This document shows positions 24,202 to 33,854 of a stretch of 64,000 bases of DNA, one piece after another. The stretch comes from Vibrio sp. STUT-A11. GTDB taxonomy: Bacteria > Pseudomonadota > Gammaproteobacteria > Enterobacterales > Vibrionaceae. Each line of letters starts with the position of its first letter. Position 1 is the first letter of the stretch. A model generated the notes under the pieces. It did no database searches and was not told the DNA's origin. It worked only from the letters and a program-made list of their open reading frames with translations. The stretch covers positions 2,852,001 through 2,916,000 of the forward strand of contig NZ_AP026763.1 in NCBI RefSeq assembly GCF_026000435.1, given 5' to 3'. Position numbers and translations under genes: made by a program.

Positions 24202-25155
24202 ATGGAAGAAACTTTTCAGCAACTTTACGCCAATGGTGCGCTCCTTGTAATGTGGGGCGCACTGTTGTTTCATCTCGTTTTGCCTATCCCTCACTCCGCT
24301 CATCCTTTCACTTTATGGCGAAAAATAGCCGAGCAGTTGACCACAAAGGTGAATCGGCACCATAGCTATTCGCAAAGCATACTGGCGGGCAGCCTTTCCA
24401 TTCTCATCATGATATTGCCTTGTTTGGTGCTATTGATTGCGTTAAAGCCTCTGGTATGGAAAGCGCCACTATATGAGTTAGCATTATTGCTGCTCGCGTT
24501 AGACTGGCGAAGTAGTGAAAGGTTAACCAAACAGCTCGTTAGCGCTATGTCCAATGAGGACAAACCTTTATGTCGCCAACGATTAAAACCGTACCTCAAC
24601 CGTGATACAAACAGCCTTTCTCTGTTAGGAATAGGAAAAGCGGGAGCGGAAACGATCATTATGGGCTACGGCCGAAATGTCGTCTGTGTTCTGTTCTGGT
24701 ATGCAGTTGCGGGTGGTATCGGGGCTTTTTTCTACAGACTTATCGCTGAGCTTGCACGTACCTGGTCACCAAGCCGAAAACAATACTCACCATTTGGCAA
24801 ACCGGCCATTCAACTTCTCGCCGCACTTGAAATCATCCCATTACGCTTGTTCGCTCTGTTTATTGCATCAGGGAAGAGTTTGTCTGCTGTGATTAGCGGA
24901 ATAAACCAACAAGCGCAATCCTGGCCGCTACCCGGACCAGCGTGGTTGCTGTGTAGTGTCGGGAACAAGTTACAACTCTCTTTGGGTGGCCCAGCTATTT
25001 ACCAGGGAACAAGAGCAGAGCGAGCTAAAATAGGTGGGCGTATTGCGCCGTCTGCTATACATCTGGCGCAGATCCAAGCCCTCTTAGTCTGGCGTATTTT
25101 TGCTTGGATTGTTATCCAAAGCCTTCTTCTAGGACTGATTTATCAAGGATTATGA
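24202..25155 (+). CDS. cbiB: CobD/CbiB-family cobalamin biosynthesis membrane protein
   Basis: This is a membrane protein of 317 residues with about four hydrophobic segments (near 8-30, 62-82, 85-100 and 160-182, with another at the C-terminus). It carries CbiB-type motifs: the HP-rich N-terminus, ALDWRSSERLTKQL, YLNRDTNSLS, ETIIMGYGRNVVCVLFW and LSLGGPAIYQG. CbiB/CobD attaches aminopropanol phosphate to cobyric acid to make cobinamide phosphate. No other corrin-ring gene is nearby, so here it may serve salvage or remodelling. It overlaps btuF by 4 bases (ATGA), which ties it to vitamin B12 uptake. The assignment is less certain than for the soluble enzymes because the family is divergent. 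Confidence 0.8.
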   Translation: MEETFQQLYANGALLVMWGALLFHLVLPIPHSAHPFTLWRKIAEQLTTKVNRHHSYSQSILAGSLSILIMILPCLVLLIALKPLVWKAPLYELALLLLALDWRSSERLTKQLVSAMSNEDKPLCRQRLKPYLNRDTNSLSLLGIGKAGAETIIMGYGRNVVCVLFWYAVAGGIGAFFYRLIAELARTWSPSRKQYSPFGKPAIQLLAALEIIPLRLFALFIASGKSLSAVISGINQQAQSWPLPGPAWLLCSVGNKLQLSLGGPAIYQGTRAERAKIGGRIAPSAIHLAQIQALLVWRIFAWIVIQSLLLGLIYQGL

Positions 25156-25979
25156 TGTCTAAAATTGCCGTATCAATTTCAATTTTGTTTTCATCAATCG
25201 TACTGGCTAACGAGCCAGCGCAACGTGTAATTAGCTTAGCGCCACACGCAACCGAGATTGCCTATGCTGCTGGGTTGGGAGACAAATTAATCGCAGTAAG
25301 CGAAATGAGCGACTACCCTGAACAAGCGAATAAGCTGGAGAAAGTCTCTAATTACCAGGGAATAAAGCTAGAACGTATCATTGCGCTTCGTCCGGATTTG
25401 GTCATTGCCTGGCCTTCAGGTAATCCAGCCAAAGAATTAGAAAAACTCGCTCAGTTTGATGTACCCATTTATTACTCTACTTCCAGCTCACTGATGGACA
25501 TCGCCAACAACATCGAACAATTGAGTCAGTACAGCGAAAATCCACACATAGGCCAGAAAGCCGCAGATGACTTTCGAACCCAGTTAAAAGCATTCAAAGA
25601 CAAATACAACACCGAAGACAAGGTCCGCTATTTTTACCAGCTGAGTGAAAAACCTATCATCACGGTCGCAGGAAAGAACTGGCCGAGTGAAGTGTTTAGC
25701 TTTTGTGGCGGCGAAAATATATTTTCCAGTGCGGGCTCTCCCTACCCTCAGGTCAGCATCGAGCAAATCATCACTCGCCAACCAGACGTCATTTTTACTT
25801 CGCGTCATGCAATGAGTAGTGACGGGATGTGGTCTGAATGGAAGAATGAAGTGCCTGCTTTAAAGAATGGGCATATTTGGTCATTGAATGCTGACTGGAT
25901 TAACCGCCCGACACCGAGAACACTTAACGCCATCACAGAAGTGTGTGATTACTTTGAAAGCGTACGCCAAAAACGCTAA
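25152..25979 (+). CDS. btuF: vitamin B12 periplasmic binding protein BtuF
   Basis: BtuF captures cobalamin in the periplasm and delivers it to the BtuCD ABC importer. The 275-residue product has a signal peptide (cleavage probably after SSIVLA), then RVISLAPHATEIAYAAGLGDK, the conserved opening of class III cobalamin/siderophore binding proteins, and MSDYPEQA as in E. coli BtuF (266 residues). The start ATG at 25152 overlaps the cbiB stop; a second ATG follows directly. btuC and btuD are not in the window. A cobalamin riboswitch was looked for upstream of cbiB and not seen. Confidence 0.92.
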   Translation: MMSKIAVSISILFSSIVLANEPAQRVISLAPHATEIAYAAGLGDKLIAVSEMSDYPEQANKLEKVSNYQGIKLERIIALRPDLVIAWPSGNPAKELEKLAQFDVPIYYSTSSSLMDIANNIEQLSQYSENPHIGQKAADDFRTQLKAFKDKYNTEDKVRYFYQLSEKPIITVAGKNWPSEVFSFCGGENIFSSAGSPYPQVSIEQIITRQPDVIFTSRHAMSSDGMWSEWKNEVPALKNGHIWSLNADWINRPTPRTLNAITEVCDYFESVRQKR

Positions 25980-26048
25980 CGTTTTCGTGGTAAATACCGT
26001 ACAATTTGCGCCCATTTTTTATCACTTTGCTTAAAGGTACCAAGTAAC

Positions 26049-26669
26049 ATGGACTCCATGCTGCTTTACATGATCGACTTATTCGGCACTGCCATATTCG
26101 CCATTTCAGGTGTATTACTGGCTGGCCGGTTAAAGATGGACCCATTCGGCGTGATTGTGCTCGGTAGCGTCACCGCTATTGGTGGTGGAACAATCCGAGA
26201 TATGGCACTGGGTGCCACACCTGTATTTTGGGTCACTGACACGACCTACCTCTGGGTTATCTTTATCACCTGTCTATTGACCATGCTGATAGTCCGTCGT
26301 CCCAAACGCCTTTCTTGGTGGGTTTTGCCCGTTTGTGATGCCATTGGTCTTGCTGTATTCGTCGGTATCGGAGTAGAAAAAGCCCTGGCTTATAATGCTT
26401 CAGGCATGGTCGCTGTGATTATGGGCGTGATAACTGGGTGTGGTGGCGGCATCATACGTGATGTACTGGCGCGAGAGGTCCCGATGGTACTGAGAAGTGA
26501 AGTGTATGCAACAGCCTGTATTATCGGTGGGATATTCCATACCACCGCTGTTGCAATGGGCTATGACCACTCAACAGCGCTGATCGCTTGCGTTAGCTCA
26601 ACGTTGATTATTCGTCTTGGCGCGATCCGCTGGCATTTGTCGTTGCCGACATTTGCTTTAACTAAATAA
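26049..26669 (+). CDS. TRIC-family (UPF0126, YicG-like) membrane protein
   Basis: This 206-residue integral membrane protein has about seven helices built from two repeats. Each repeat carries a conserved glycine-rich turn: IGGGTIRD in the first and GCGGGIIRDVLA in the second. This is the signature of prokaryotic TRIC-type trimeric channels, the UPF0126 family that includes E. coli YicG and YadS. The substrate is not established from sequence; cation conductance is known for some members and glycine uptake has been suggested for relatives. The ATG at 26049 has only a distant AAGG; an ATG 9 bases later is possible. It converges on the next gene. Confidence 0.88.
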   Translation: MDSMLLYMIDLFGTAIFAISGVLLAGRLKMDPFGVIVLGSVTAIGGGTIRDMALGATPVFWVTDTTYLWVIFITCLLTMLIVRRPKRLSWWVLPVCDAIGLAVFVGIGVEKALAYNASGMVAVIMGVITGCGGGIIRDVLAREVPMVLRSEVYATACIIGGIFHTTAVAMGYDHSTALIACVSSTLIIRLGAIRWHLSLPTFALTK

Positions 26670-26671
26670 CG

Positions 26672-27451
26672 TTAAAGTAGACTCATTATCCAGTCTGAGT
26701 GTTGTTGCCAAAGCAGCTTAGCCGCCATTAATAGTGACATCATAATAACTAGAGGCCGAATCCATTTCTGGCCTTTAGTTACCACCACTTTTGCCCCGAT
26801 CCTTGCTCCCAAAAATTGTCCGGCAGCCATCACTAATCCTAACTTCCAAATTGGTAGCCCAGCGATTATAAAAAACATTAGTGCCGCGATGTTAGAAGTA
26901 AAATTTAGAATTTTGGTGCGTGCAGTTGCATCTACTAATGAGAAATGACCTAACACGACAAAACAGACGGTAAAAATCGAGCCAGTACCCGGACCAAAAA
27001 AGCCATCATAAAAGCCAACGCAGCTACCAACACTCAGCGCGAAAGCGGCCTCGGATAATGGTTTCTTTCCTGAGTCAGCTTTGGTCTGTGGTGCCAATAA
27101 AAAGTAGAGAGAAATCGCTACTAAAAGTATCGGAATGAAACTGGTTAAAAAAGACGTATCAAATAGCTGAACTAACTCAGCCCCTGTCGCAGCTCCGATA
27201 AAAGTACACAAGATCGCAAGACGCATCTCTTTAAGGCTGATGATGCCGTTGCGAACAAAATACAAGCTGGCAGAAAAACTACCGAATGAACTTTGCAGTT
27301 TATTCGTAGCTAAAGCGTTAGTAGGAGGAACTCCAGCGGCTAAAAGTGCTGGAAGCGTTAGTAGTCCTCCGCCGCCGGCCATAGCATCAATAAAACCAGC
27401 TGCGCTTGCGACAAAAAACATTATCGCTAATAGTTCGAATGAAACGTCCAT
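26672..27451 (-). CDS. TSUP family (TauE/SafE, YfcA-like) membrane permease
   Basis: The 259-residue protein has about eight hydrophobic helices in two halves. The first contains AGFIDAMAGGGGLLTLPALL with PPTNALATNKLQSSFG; the second contains VGFYDGFFGPGTGS with NFTSNIAALM. These paired motifs define the sulfite exporter TauE/SafE (TSUP) family and are close to E. coli YfcA. TSUP proteins export or import small sulfur- or carbon-containing anions; the substrate here is unknown. The gene is convergent with the TRIC gene (stops 2 bases apart) and oriented like carAB. Confidence 0.9.
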   Translation of the reverse strand: MDVSFELLAIMFFVASAAGFIDAMAGGGGLLTLPALLAAGVPPTNALATNKLQSSFGSFSASLYFVRNGIISLKEMRLAILCTFIGAATGAELVQLFDTSFLTSFIPILLVAISLYFLLAPQTKADSGKKPLSEAAFALSVGSCVGFYDGFFGPGTGSIFTVCFVVLGHFSLVDATARTKILNFTSNIAALMFFIIAGLPIWKLGLVMAAGQFLGARIGAKVVVTKGQKWIRPLVIMMSLLMAAKLLWQQHSDWIMSLL

Positions 27452-27532
27452 GAAAATCCGCTACCGAAAATGAGATGTAACAAAATATCACTAGGTGACT
27501 GTTTAGCCTAACGATTATTCAATTAACAGGCA

Positions 27533-27560
27533 TAAAAAAGCCCGCTCGAATGAGCGGGCA
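27533..27560 (-). terminator. carAB operon terminator
   Basis: On the minus strand GCCCGCTC ATTC GAGCGGGC is followed by TTTTTT, about 50 bases past the carB stop. Confidence 0.92.
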
Positions 27561-27610
27561 ATGAGGTTGTCATATAAGCTCTGATTAACGAGCTTACTGA
27601 TTTTTATCTA

Positions 27611-30600
27611 TTACGCTTCTAGACTTGCTTTCACTTTAGCGTGTAGCTCTTGAACAGAAGTTACTGACGCTTTTGCATCTGCAGTGTGAGACATACATGT
27701 AGCGAACGCTGCGTTCAGTGTCGTAGTGTAGTTCACTTTCTCTGCCAATGCACCGCGGCGTAGAACTTTCGAATCTTCAATCGCTTGACGACCAGCAGCC
27801 GTGTTTACGATGTAGGTGTATTCGTTGTTCTTGATACGGTCAAGAATGTGTGGACGACCTTCGTGTACTTTGTTTACCAGACGTGGGTTGATACCTGCTT
27901 CGCCTAGAATCACTGCAGTACCGTGTGTCGCATCCAGCTGATAACCTAGTTTCACTAGCTTAGAAGCTAAGTCAACAACACGCTCTTTATCGCCTTCACG
28001 TACTGATAGTAGCGCACGGCCACCTTCAGGGTAAACGCTGCCACAGCCTAGTTCTGCTTTTGCGTAAGCTTCTGCAAACGTTGCACCAACACCCATTACT
28101 TCACCTGTTGAGCGCATTTCTGGGCCTAATAGTGGGTCAACACCAGGGAATTTGTTGAACGGCAGAACCACTTCTTTCACTGAGTAGTAAGGAGGAATAA
28201 TTTCTTTAGTAAAGCCTTGCGACTCCAGAGACTGACCCGCCATTACACGTGCTGCGATTTTCGCTAGTGGTGCGCCTGTCGCTTTCGAAACGAATGGTAC
28301 CGTACGAGCAGCACGAGGGTTAACTTCGATTAGGTAAACGTCGTTGCCTTTCACTGCAAACTGCGTGTTCATCAGACCGCGTACACCTAGTTCAAATGCT
28401 AACTTCTCAACTTGCTCACGCATCTTATCCTGGATTTCCTGGCTTAGCGTGTAAGCTGGAAGTGAACATGCCGAGTCACCTGAGTGAACACCTGCTTGCT
28501 CGATGTGCTCCATGATACCGCCGATAACAACACGCTCACCATCACAGATAGCGTCGATATCAACTTCAGTTGCGTCATCAAGGAAACGGTCTAGTAGAAC
28601 TGGAGACTCGTTCGATACGCTTACCGCTTCGTTGAAGTAGCGACGTAAGTCTTGCTCGTCGTATACGATTTCCATCGCACGGCCACCAAGTACGTAAGAT
28701 GGACGAACAACCAATGGGAAGCCGATTTCTTTAGACTTCTCAACCGCTTGCTCCATCGTCGTTACTGTCGCGTTTTCTGGCTGAAGCAGACCTAGACGGT
28801 CAACTGCTGCCTGGAAGCGCTCACGGTCTTCCGCACGGTCGATAGCATCTGGGCTAGTACCAATGATAGGCACGCCAGCCGCTTCTAGTGCACGAGCCAG
28901 TTTAAGTGGTGTTTGACCACCGTACTGAACAATCACACCTTTTGGCTTCTCAACGCGAGCGATAGACAGTACGTCTTCCAGCGTTACTGGTTCGAAGTAC
29001 AAACGGTCAGACGTATCGTAGTCCGTTGAAACGGTCTCAGGGTTACAGTTAACCATAATGGTTTCGTAACCGTCTTCACGAAGTGCCAGTGACGCGTGTA
29101 CACAACAGTAGTCAAATTCAATACCCTGGCCGATACGGTTTGGACCACCGCCAAGAACCATGATTTTGTCTTTGTCTGTTGGGTTTGCTTCACACTCTTC
29201 ATCGTAAGATGAGTACATGTAAGCCGTGTCAGAAGAGAATTCTGCTGCACACGTATCCACACGTTTGTAAACCGGGTGAATGTCGAACTGTTCACGAGCG
29301 CGACGAATTTCGCTTTCAGCAACACCAAGTAGTTTAGACAGGCGAGCATCAGAGAAGCCTTTGCGCTTAAGTTGACGAAGAACGTCTTTGGTCAAGCCAG
29401 CATAACCGCCCGCTTTCACTTCTGCTTCTAGTTTCACTAGTTCTTCAATTTGAACCAGGAACCAGCGATCAATTTGCGTTAGGTTAAATACGCCATCGAC
29501 TGACATACCTGCACGGAATGCGTCTGCGATGTACCAGATACGCTCAGCACCAGCTTCTTTCAGCTCGTGACGAATCTTAGTCAGTGCATCTGGCGCTTCT
29601 AGGTCAACCATCTCGTCAAAACCAGTCGCGCCAACTTCTAGGCCACGTAGTGCTTTGTGAAGAGATTCTTGTTGGTTACGACCAATCGCCATTACTTCAC
29701 CAACTGACTTCATCTGTGTTGTCAGACGGTCGTTAGCACCCGCAAATTTCTCGAAGTTAAAACGAGGAATCTTAGTGACTACGTAGTCGATTGTTGGTTC
29801 GAATGATGCTGGAGTTGCACCACCAGTGATGTCGTTTTGTAGCTCGTCTAAAGTAAAGCCAACCGCCAGTTTCGCTGCAATCTTAGCAATTGGGAAACCT
29901 GTTGCTTTTGACGCTAGAGCAGAAGAACGAGATACACGTGGGTTCATCTCGATGATAACCATACGGCCATCTTTCGGGTTGATACCAAACTGTACGTTTG
30001 AACCGCCTGTCTCAACACCGATTTCACGCAGAACTGCTAGCGATGCGTTACGCATTAGCTGGTATTCTTTGTCAGTCAGTGTTTGTGCTGGTGCTACTGT
30101 GATTGAGTCACCCGTGTGGATCCCCATTGGGTCAAAGTTCTCGATTGAACATACGATGATACAGTTGTCCGCTTTGTCGCGAACTACTTCCATTTCGTAC
30201 TCTTTCCAACCGATTAGAGATTCATCGATAAGCAGTTCGTTGGTCGGAGAAAGATCCAGACCACGACGACAGATTTCTTCGAATTCTTCTTTGTTGTACG
30301 CGATACCGCCACCCGTACCACCCATCGTAAATGATGGACGGATGATACAAGGGAAGCCAACCATATCGAGAACGGCATAAGCTTCTTCCATGGTTTTAGC
30401 GGTATCAGCACGTGGACACTCAAGGCCGATAGACTTCATTGCTTTATCAAAGCGAGAACGGTCTTCCGCTTTATCAATCGCGTCAGCCGTTGCACCAATC
30501 ATTTCTACGCCGAACTCTGCAAGAACGCCGTGCTTCTCTAGATCGAGAGCACAGTTAAGTGCAGTCTGACCACCCATTGTCGGTAGAACCGCATCAGGAC

Positions 30601-30844
30601 GCTCTTTTTCGATGATCTTGCGTACCACTTCCCATTGGATTGGCTCGATGTAAGTCGCATCAGCCATCTCTGGGTCAGTCATGATGGTTGCTGGGTTAGA
30701 GTTAACTAGAATAACTCGGTAGCCTTCTTCTCGAAGAGCTTTACACGCTTGTGCGCCAGAGTAGTCAAACTCACATGCCTGACCGATAACAATCGGACCA
30801 GCACCAAGAATTAGAATACTTTGAATGTCAGTACGTTTTGGCAT
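27611..30844 (-). CDS. carB: carbamoyl-phosphate synthase large subunit
   Basis: CarB makes carbamoyl phosphate from bicarbonate, two ATP and ammonia tunnelled from CarA, feeding pyrimidine and arginine synthesis. The 1077-residue protein (E. coli 1073) has the two homologous ATP-grasp halves. The first begins ILGAGPIVIGQACEFDYSG; the second begins LGGGPNRIGQGIEFDYC near residue 560. A C-terminal MGS-like allosteric domain ends the protein (from about 935, VVDLASKLVKLGY). The start lies 16 bases after carA. The C-terminus is somewhat longer than E. coli. Confidence 0.97.
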   Translation of the reverse strand: MPKRTDIQSILILGAGPIVIGQACEFDYSGAQACKALREEGYRVILVNSNPATIMTDPEMADATYIEPIQWEVVRKIIEKERPDAVLPTMGGQTALNCALDLEKHGVLAEFGVEMIGATADAIDKAEDRSRFDKAMKSIGLECPRADTAKTMEEAYAVLDMVGFPCIIRPSFTMGGTGGGIAYNKEEFEEICRRGLDLSPTNELLIDESLIGWKEYEMEVVRDKADNCIIVCSIENFDPMGIHTGDSITVAPAQTLTDKEYQLMRNASLAVLREIGVETGGSNVQFGINPKDGRMVIIEMNPRVSRSSALASKATGFPIAKIAAKLAVGFTLDELQNDITGGATPASFEPTIDYVVTKIPRFNFEKFAGANDRLTTQMKSVGEVMAIGRNQQESLHKALRGLEVGATGFDEMVDLEAPDALTKIRHELKEAGAERIWYIADAFRAGMSVDGVFNLTQIDRWFLVQIEELVKLEAEVKAGGYAGLTKDVLRQLKRKGFSDARLSKLLGVAESEIRRAREQFDIHPVYKRVDTCAAEFSSDTAYMYSSYDEECEANPTDKDKIMVLGGGPNRIGQGIEFDYCCVHASLALREDGYETIMVNCNPETVSTDYDTSDRLYFEPVTLEDVLSIARVEKPKGVIVQYGGQTPLKLARALEAAGVPIIGTSPDAIDRAEDRERFQAAVDRLGLLQPENATVTTMEQAVEKSKEIGFPLVVRPSYVLGGRAMEIVYDEQDLRRYFNEAVSVSNESPVLLDRFLDDATEVDIDAICDGERVVIGGIMEHIEQAGVHSGDSACSLPAYTLSQEIQDKMREQVEKLAFELGVRGLMNTQFAVKGNDVYLIEVNPRAARTVPFVSKATGAPLAKIAARVMAGQSLESQGFTKEIIPPYYSVKEVVLPFNKFPGVDPLLGPEMRSTGEVMGVGATFAEAYAKAELGCGSVYPEGGRALLSVREGDKERVVDLASKLVKLGYQLDATHGTAVILGEAGINPRLVNKVHEGRPHILDRIKNNEYTYIVNTAAGRQAIEDSKVLRRGALAEKVNYTTTLNAAFATCMSHTADAKASVTSVQELHAKVKASLEA

Positions 30845-30860
30845 TATCTACTACTCCGAA

Positions 30861-32000
30861 TTAAGCGCTGTGTGTTTTGATTAGTTCGATAAAGTGGTCA
30901 AAAAGCGGTGCCGCGTCGTGTGGACCTGGGCTCGCTTCTGGGTGACCCTGGAAGCTAAATGCTGGCTTATCTGTGCGGTGGATACCCTGCAGAGAGCCAT
31001 CAAATAGAGATACGTGAGTTGCACGTAGGTTTTCCGGTAGCGTTGCTTCATCCGCTGCAAAACCGTGGTTTTGAGAGGTAATCATTACAACGTTACGATC
31101 TAAATCTTTAACTGGGTGGTTCGCACCGTGGTGACCAAACTTCATTTTCACCGTTTGTGCACCAGACGCTAGCGCCAAGATTTGGTGACCTAGACAGATA
31201 CCAAAAATAGGTAGACCTTTTTCTAGGAACACTTTTGTTGCTTCAATCGCGTAAGTACATGGTTCTGGGTCGCCAGGGCCGTTTGATAGGAAAACGCCAT
31301 CTGGGTTAAGAGCCAGCACTTCTTCTGCTGAAGTTTCAGCAGGTACAACCGTTAAGCGGCATCCTCGGTCAACCAACATGCGTAGGATGTTTCGCTTCGC
31401 TCCGAAGTCGTATGCAACGACATGGTACGGCAGCTCGCTGTCATCTTTCGCTTCCGGAAGTCCACCCTCAAGCGTCCACGAGCCTTGTTTCCATTGATAC
31501 GCTTCTTTTGTTGTAACTTCTTTCGCAAGGTCCATTCCTTTTAAGCCAGGGAATTCTTTTGCTTTTGCTAATGCCAAAACTTCATCTAAGTTGTCACCAG
31601 CGACGATACAACCATTCTGCGCCCCTTTTTCACGCAAGATACGAGTCAGTTTGCGCGTATCAATGTCGGCAATACCAACAATGTTTTGTGATTTAAGGTA
31701 ATCAGAAAGAGATTGCTCATTACGGAAGTTAGAAGCGATAAGAGGAAGATCGCGAATCACAAGGCCTTGTGCATGAATTGAAGAGGATTCTTCATCTTCG
31801 GAAGTGGTTCCGGTATTGCCAATGTGAGGATAAGTAAGAGTAACGATTTGCTGAGAATAGGAAGGATCAGTGAGGATTTCTTGATACCCCGTCATCGAGG
31901 TATTGAAAACGACTTCACCGACGGATACGCCATCTGCCCCAATGGACACTCCGCGGAACACTGTCCCATCTTCTAGGACTAACAGTGCTAATTTACCCAA
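30861..32000 (-). CDS. carA: carbamoyl-phosphate synthase small (glutaminase) subunit
   Basis: CarA hydrolyses glutamine and channels ammonia to CarB. The 379-residue product has the class I amidotransferase triad: nucleophile Cys in IFGICLGHQIL and the His/Glu pair in FQGHPEASPGP. The start is taken as the TTG at 32000 (TTG-GGT-AAA-TTA), which has GGAGG 5 bases upstream and matches the E. coli protein start, where carA also uses TTG. A longer frame to 32096 would add 32 unlikely residues and run into the promoter. It is transcribed with carB. Confidence 0.95.
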   Translation of the reverse strand: MGKLALLVLEDGTVFRGVSIGADGVSVGEVVFNTSMTGYQEILTDPSYSQQIVTLTYPHIGNTGTTSEDEESSSIHAQGLVIRDLPLIASNFRNEQSLSDYLKSQNIVGIADIDTRKLTRILREKGAQNGCIVAGDNLDEVLALAKAKEFPGLKGMDLAKEVTTKEAYQWKQGSWTLEGGLPEAKDDSELPYHVVAYDFGAKRNILRMLVDRGCRLTVVPAETSAEEVLALNPDGVFLSNGPGDPEPCTYAIEATKVFLEKGLPIFGICLGHQILALASGAQTVKMKFGHHGANHPVKDLDRNVVMITSQNHGFAADEATLPENLRATHVSLFDGSLQGIHRTDKPAFSFQGHPEASPGPHDAAPLFDHFIELIKTHSA

Positions 32001-32105
32001 GACAACCTCCAGAATAAAAATGCAAAAAAAATAAATCAAACTGCAAACATGCCTTCCTTTACCTATAAATTCGACATAAATAGGTACTTCAGACAAATTG
32101 GCGGT

Positions 32106-32134
32106 ATTCTAAAGACGGACTGGAAACCTGTCAA
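32106..32134 (-). promoter_or_regulatory. carAB promoter
   Basis: On the minus strand TTGACA (32134-32129) is separated by 17 bases from TAGAAT (32111-32106), a near-consensus sigma-70 promoter giving a leader of about 100 bases. Just upstream, GAAATTCATAATTTATTTTT (near 32145-32165) contains one good ARG-box half-site, so ArgR control is possible but not shown. Confidence 0.7.
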
Positions 32135-32445
32135 TAAGCAATTAAAAATAAATTATGAATTTCTCGCAAGTAAGGGCATTTAGGCAGAATAACCGCCAAA
32201 ATAACAAGTTTTAGACATCTTTAGATAGGAGGGGGTGACTTTTTTGTGAATTTTACAAATTTGAACTTTCTACAGATCACAAAATCCGATGAGAATTTTA
32301 CGCAAACGTTAACCAAACAAAAATAACTGTGTTTTTTAATGCCTATAGGCAAAATTGACAACAAAGACGCCAAAACAACCACTAAACTAAAGTAAAAACT
32401 CGGGCATCATTAAATCATTTATTTTACATCTATACCTATGGGTAT
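32135..32445. other. non-coding gap between carA promoter and dapB terminator
   Basis: AT-rich sequence with no supported gene. A strong AGGAGGGGG (near 32228) is followed only by a 4-codon frame, so it is probably not a ribosome binding site. TGTGAATTTTACAAATTT at 32250 is a weak CRP-like half palindrome. GCCTATAGGC near 32342 is a perfect 10-bp palindrome of unknown role. Confidence 0.4.
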
Positions 32446-32468
32446 AAAAAAGCCGGCTTACGCCGGCG
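32446..32468 (-). terminator. dapB terminator
   Basis: On the minus strand GCCGGC GTAA GCCGGC is followed by TTTTTTATA, 14 bases after the dapB stop. Confidence 0.92.
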
Positions 32469-32481
32469 AATAATTATGTAA

Positions 32482-33291
32482 CTACAGTTCATTCAGGCCC
32501 AGTACATCGGTCATGGTATAAAAGCCTGCAGGTTTAGCACTCAACCAAACCGCGGCCTTCACTGCGCCATTTGCAAAGGTCATGCGATCCGTTGCTTTGT
32601 GTGTAATCTCAACACGCTCACCAATATCTGCAAACATCGCAGTGTGTTCACCAACAATGTCGCCAGCTCGAATGGTGGCAAAGCCAATCTCATCTTTAGT
32701 TCGCTCACCAGTAATGCCTTCACGAGCATAAACCGCTACGTCATTAAGATTGTTACCCATCGCACCTGCAATAGCCTCTCCCATACCAATTGCAGTACCT
32801 GACGGTGCATCCACTTTATGGCGATGGTGTGCTTCAACAATTTCGATATCGCAGTAATCACCCATGACTTTGGCTGCTTTTTCTAACAACTTGAATACCA
32901 GATTCACGCCAACAGAGTAATTAGGAGCCATTACAACAGGAACTTGCTTCGCAGCTTCATCAATAAGCGCACGTTCTTCTTCACTAAAGCCAGTGGTACC
33001 AATCACAATGCTCTTACCATGCTGTTTGCATAGCTCCAGGTTAGCTAAAGTGCTTACTGGTGCAGTAAAGTCGATAATGACATCAAAGTTATCCACGTCT
33101 TTAACAAGATCATCCGTCAACACAACATCAAACTTACCTTCACCACAAAGCTCACCGATATCGACACCAACGAGTGATGATTCCGGGCGTTCAGAACCAG
33201 CCGCTATCGATGCTTCTTGATGATGGTGTGAAGCTTTGACCAAGTTGCGACCCATACGGCCAGCTGCTCCTGCGATTGCAATACGAACCAT
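32482..33291 (-). CDS. dapB: 4-hydroxy-tetrahydrodipicolinate reductase
   Basis: DapB uses NAD(P)H to form tetrahydrodipicolinate in the lysine/meso-diaminopimelate pathway, the branch that supplies MurE. The 269-residue product has the N-terminal dinucleotide motif IAGAAGRMGRNLVKA and the catalytic segment EAHHRHKVDAPSGTA, with the conserved His pair and Lys. APNYSVGVNL is also typical. AAGGAG lies about 10 bases before the ATG. The gene lies between carA and mutT in the same direction and has its own terminator. Confidence 0.97.
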   Translation of the reverse strand: MVRIAIAGAAGRMGRNLVKASHHHQEASIAAGSERPESSLVGVDIGELCGEGKFDVVLTDDLVKDVDNFDVIIDFTAPVSTLANLELCKQHGKSIVIGTTGFSEEERALIDEAAKQVPVVMAPNYSVGVNLVFKLLEKAAKVMGDYCDIEIVEAHHRHKVDAPSGTAIGMGEAIAGAMGNNLNDVAVYAREGITGERTKDEIGFATIRAGDIVGEHTAMFADIGERVEITHKATDRMTFANGAVKAAVWLSAKPAGFYTMTDVLGLNEL

Positions 33292-33405
33292 TGCGTTTTA
33301 TCTCCTTCTCTGGATCACGAGATCTATTCTCGTTTTCTCACGTTTCGCTCAATCTTTTTAAACTAACAACATACCTTGCGAACCACAAGATACTTACAGA
33401 CGAAA

Positions 33406-33807
33406 CTAGCAAGAAAACTCTTGTACGACGCGTTCGAGGATTGGCACATTCGCTTCCGGAAACGCATATTCAGGCAAGCTCTTGATATCAACCCAACGTC
33501 CTTGCTGGCCTTCTTTACCATATGGTTCATGTTCAAAAGCGGTAACAGAGATAAAATCGAACTTGAGGGATTTGTCTGGGTAGTCGTATTCAAGGTGTTC
33601 AAACAGAGACTGCTCTGTCACCAAAATTCCCACTTCTTCTTCCAGCTCGCGAGTCATCGCTTGTTCAACAGACTCTTCGGGCTCGACTTTGCCACCAGGA
33701 AACTCCCAGAATCCGCCTTTATGTTTATCGTCAGGACGTTTAGTAATGAAGATCTGCGATTTATCCTGGTTAAAAATGATCGCCGCAACGATGTGAATTC
33801 TTTTCAT
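33406..33807 (-). CDS. mutT: 8-oxo-dGTP diphosphatase (Nudix hydrolase) MutT
   Basis: MutT removes oxidised dGTP from the nucleotide pool and so prevents A-to-C transversions. The 133-residue product carries a complete Nudix box at residues 39-61 (GKVEPEE, then RELEEEVGI) after the GGFWEFPGG segment typical of MutT. Length and start match E. coli (129 residues). In many gammaproteobacteria mutT follows secA, and here it lies about 300 bases downstream of secA, separated by the secA terminator and the inverted repeat copy. Confidence 0.95.
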   Translation of the reverse strand: MKRIHIVAAIIFNQDKSQIFITKRPDDKHKGGFWEFPGGKVEPEESVEQAMTRELEEEVGILVTEQSLFEHLEYDYPDKSLKFDFISVTAFEHEPYGKEGQQGRWVDIKSLPEYAFPEANVPILERVVQEFSC

Positions 33808-33854
33808 GAAGAATACTTCCTAAAGCTGAAATGCTTGCTACCCGCAAGTGGATG

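Noticed and set aside
32228..32250. Strong AGGAGGGGG like a ribosome binding site
   Set aside because: The GTG just downstream opens a frame of only 4 codons; no peptide can be supported.
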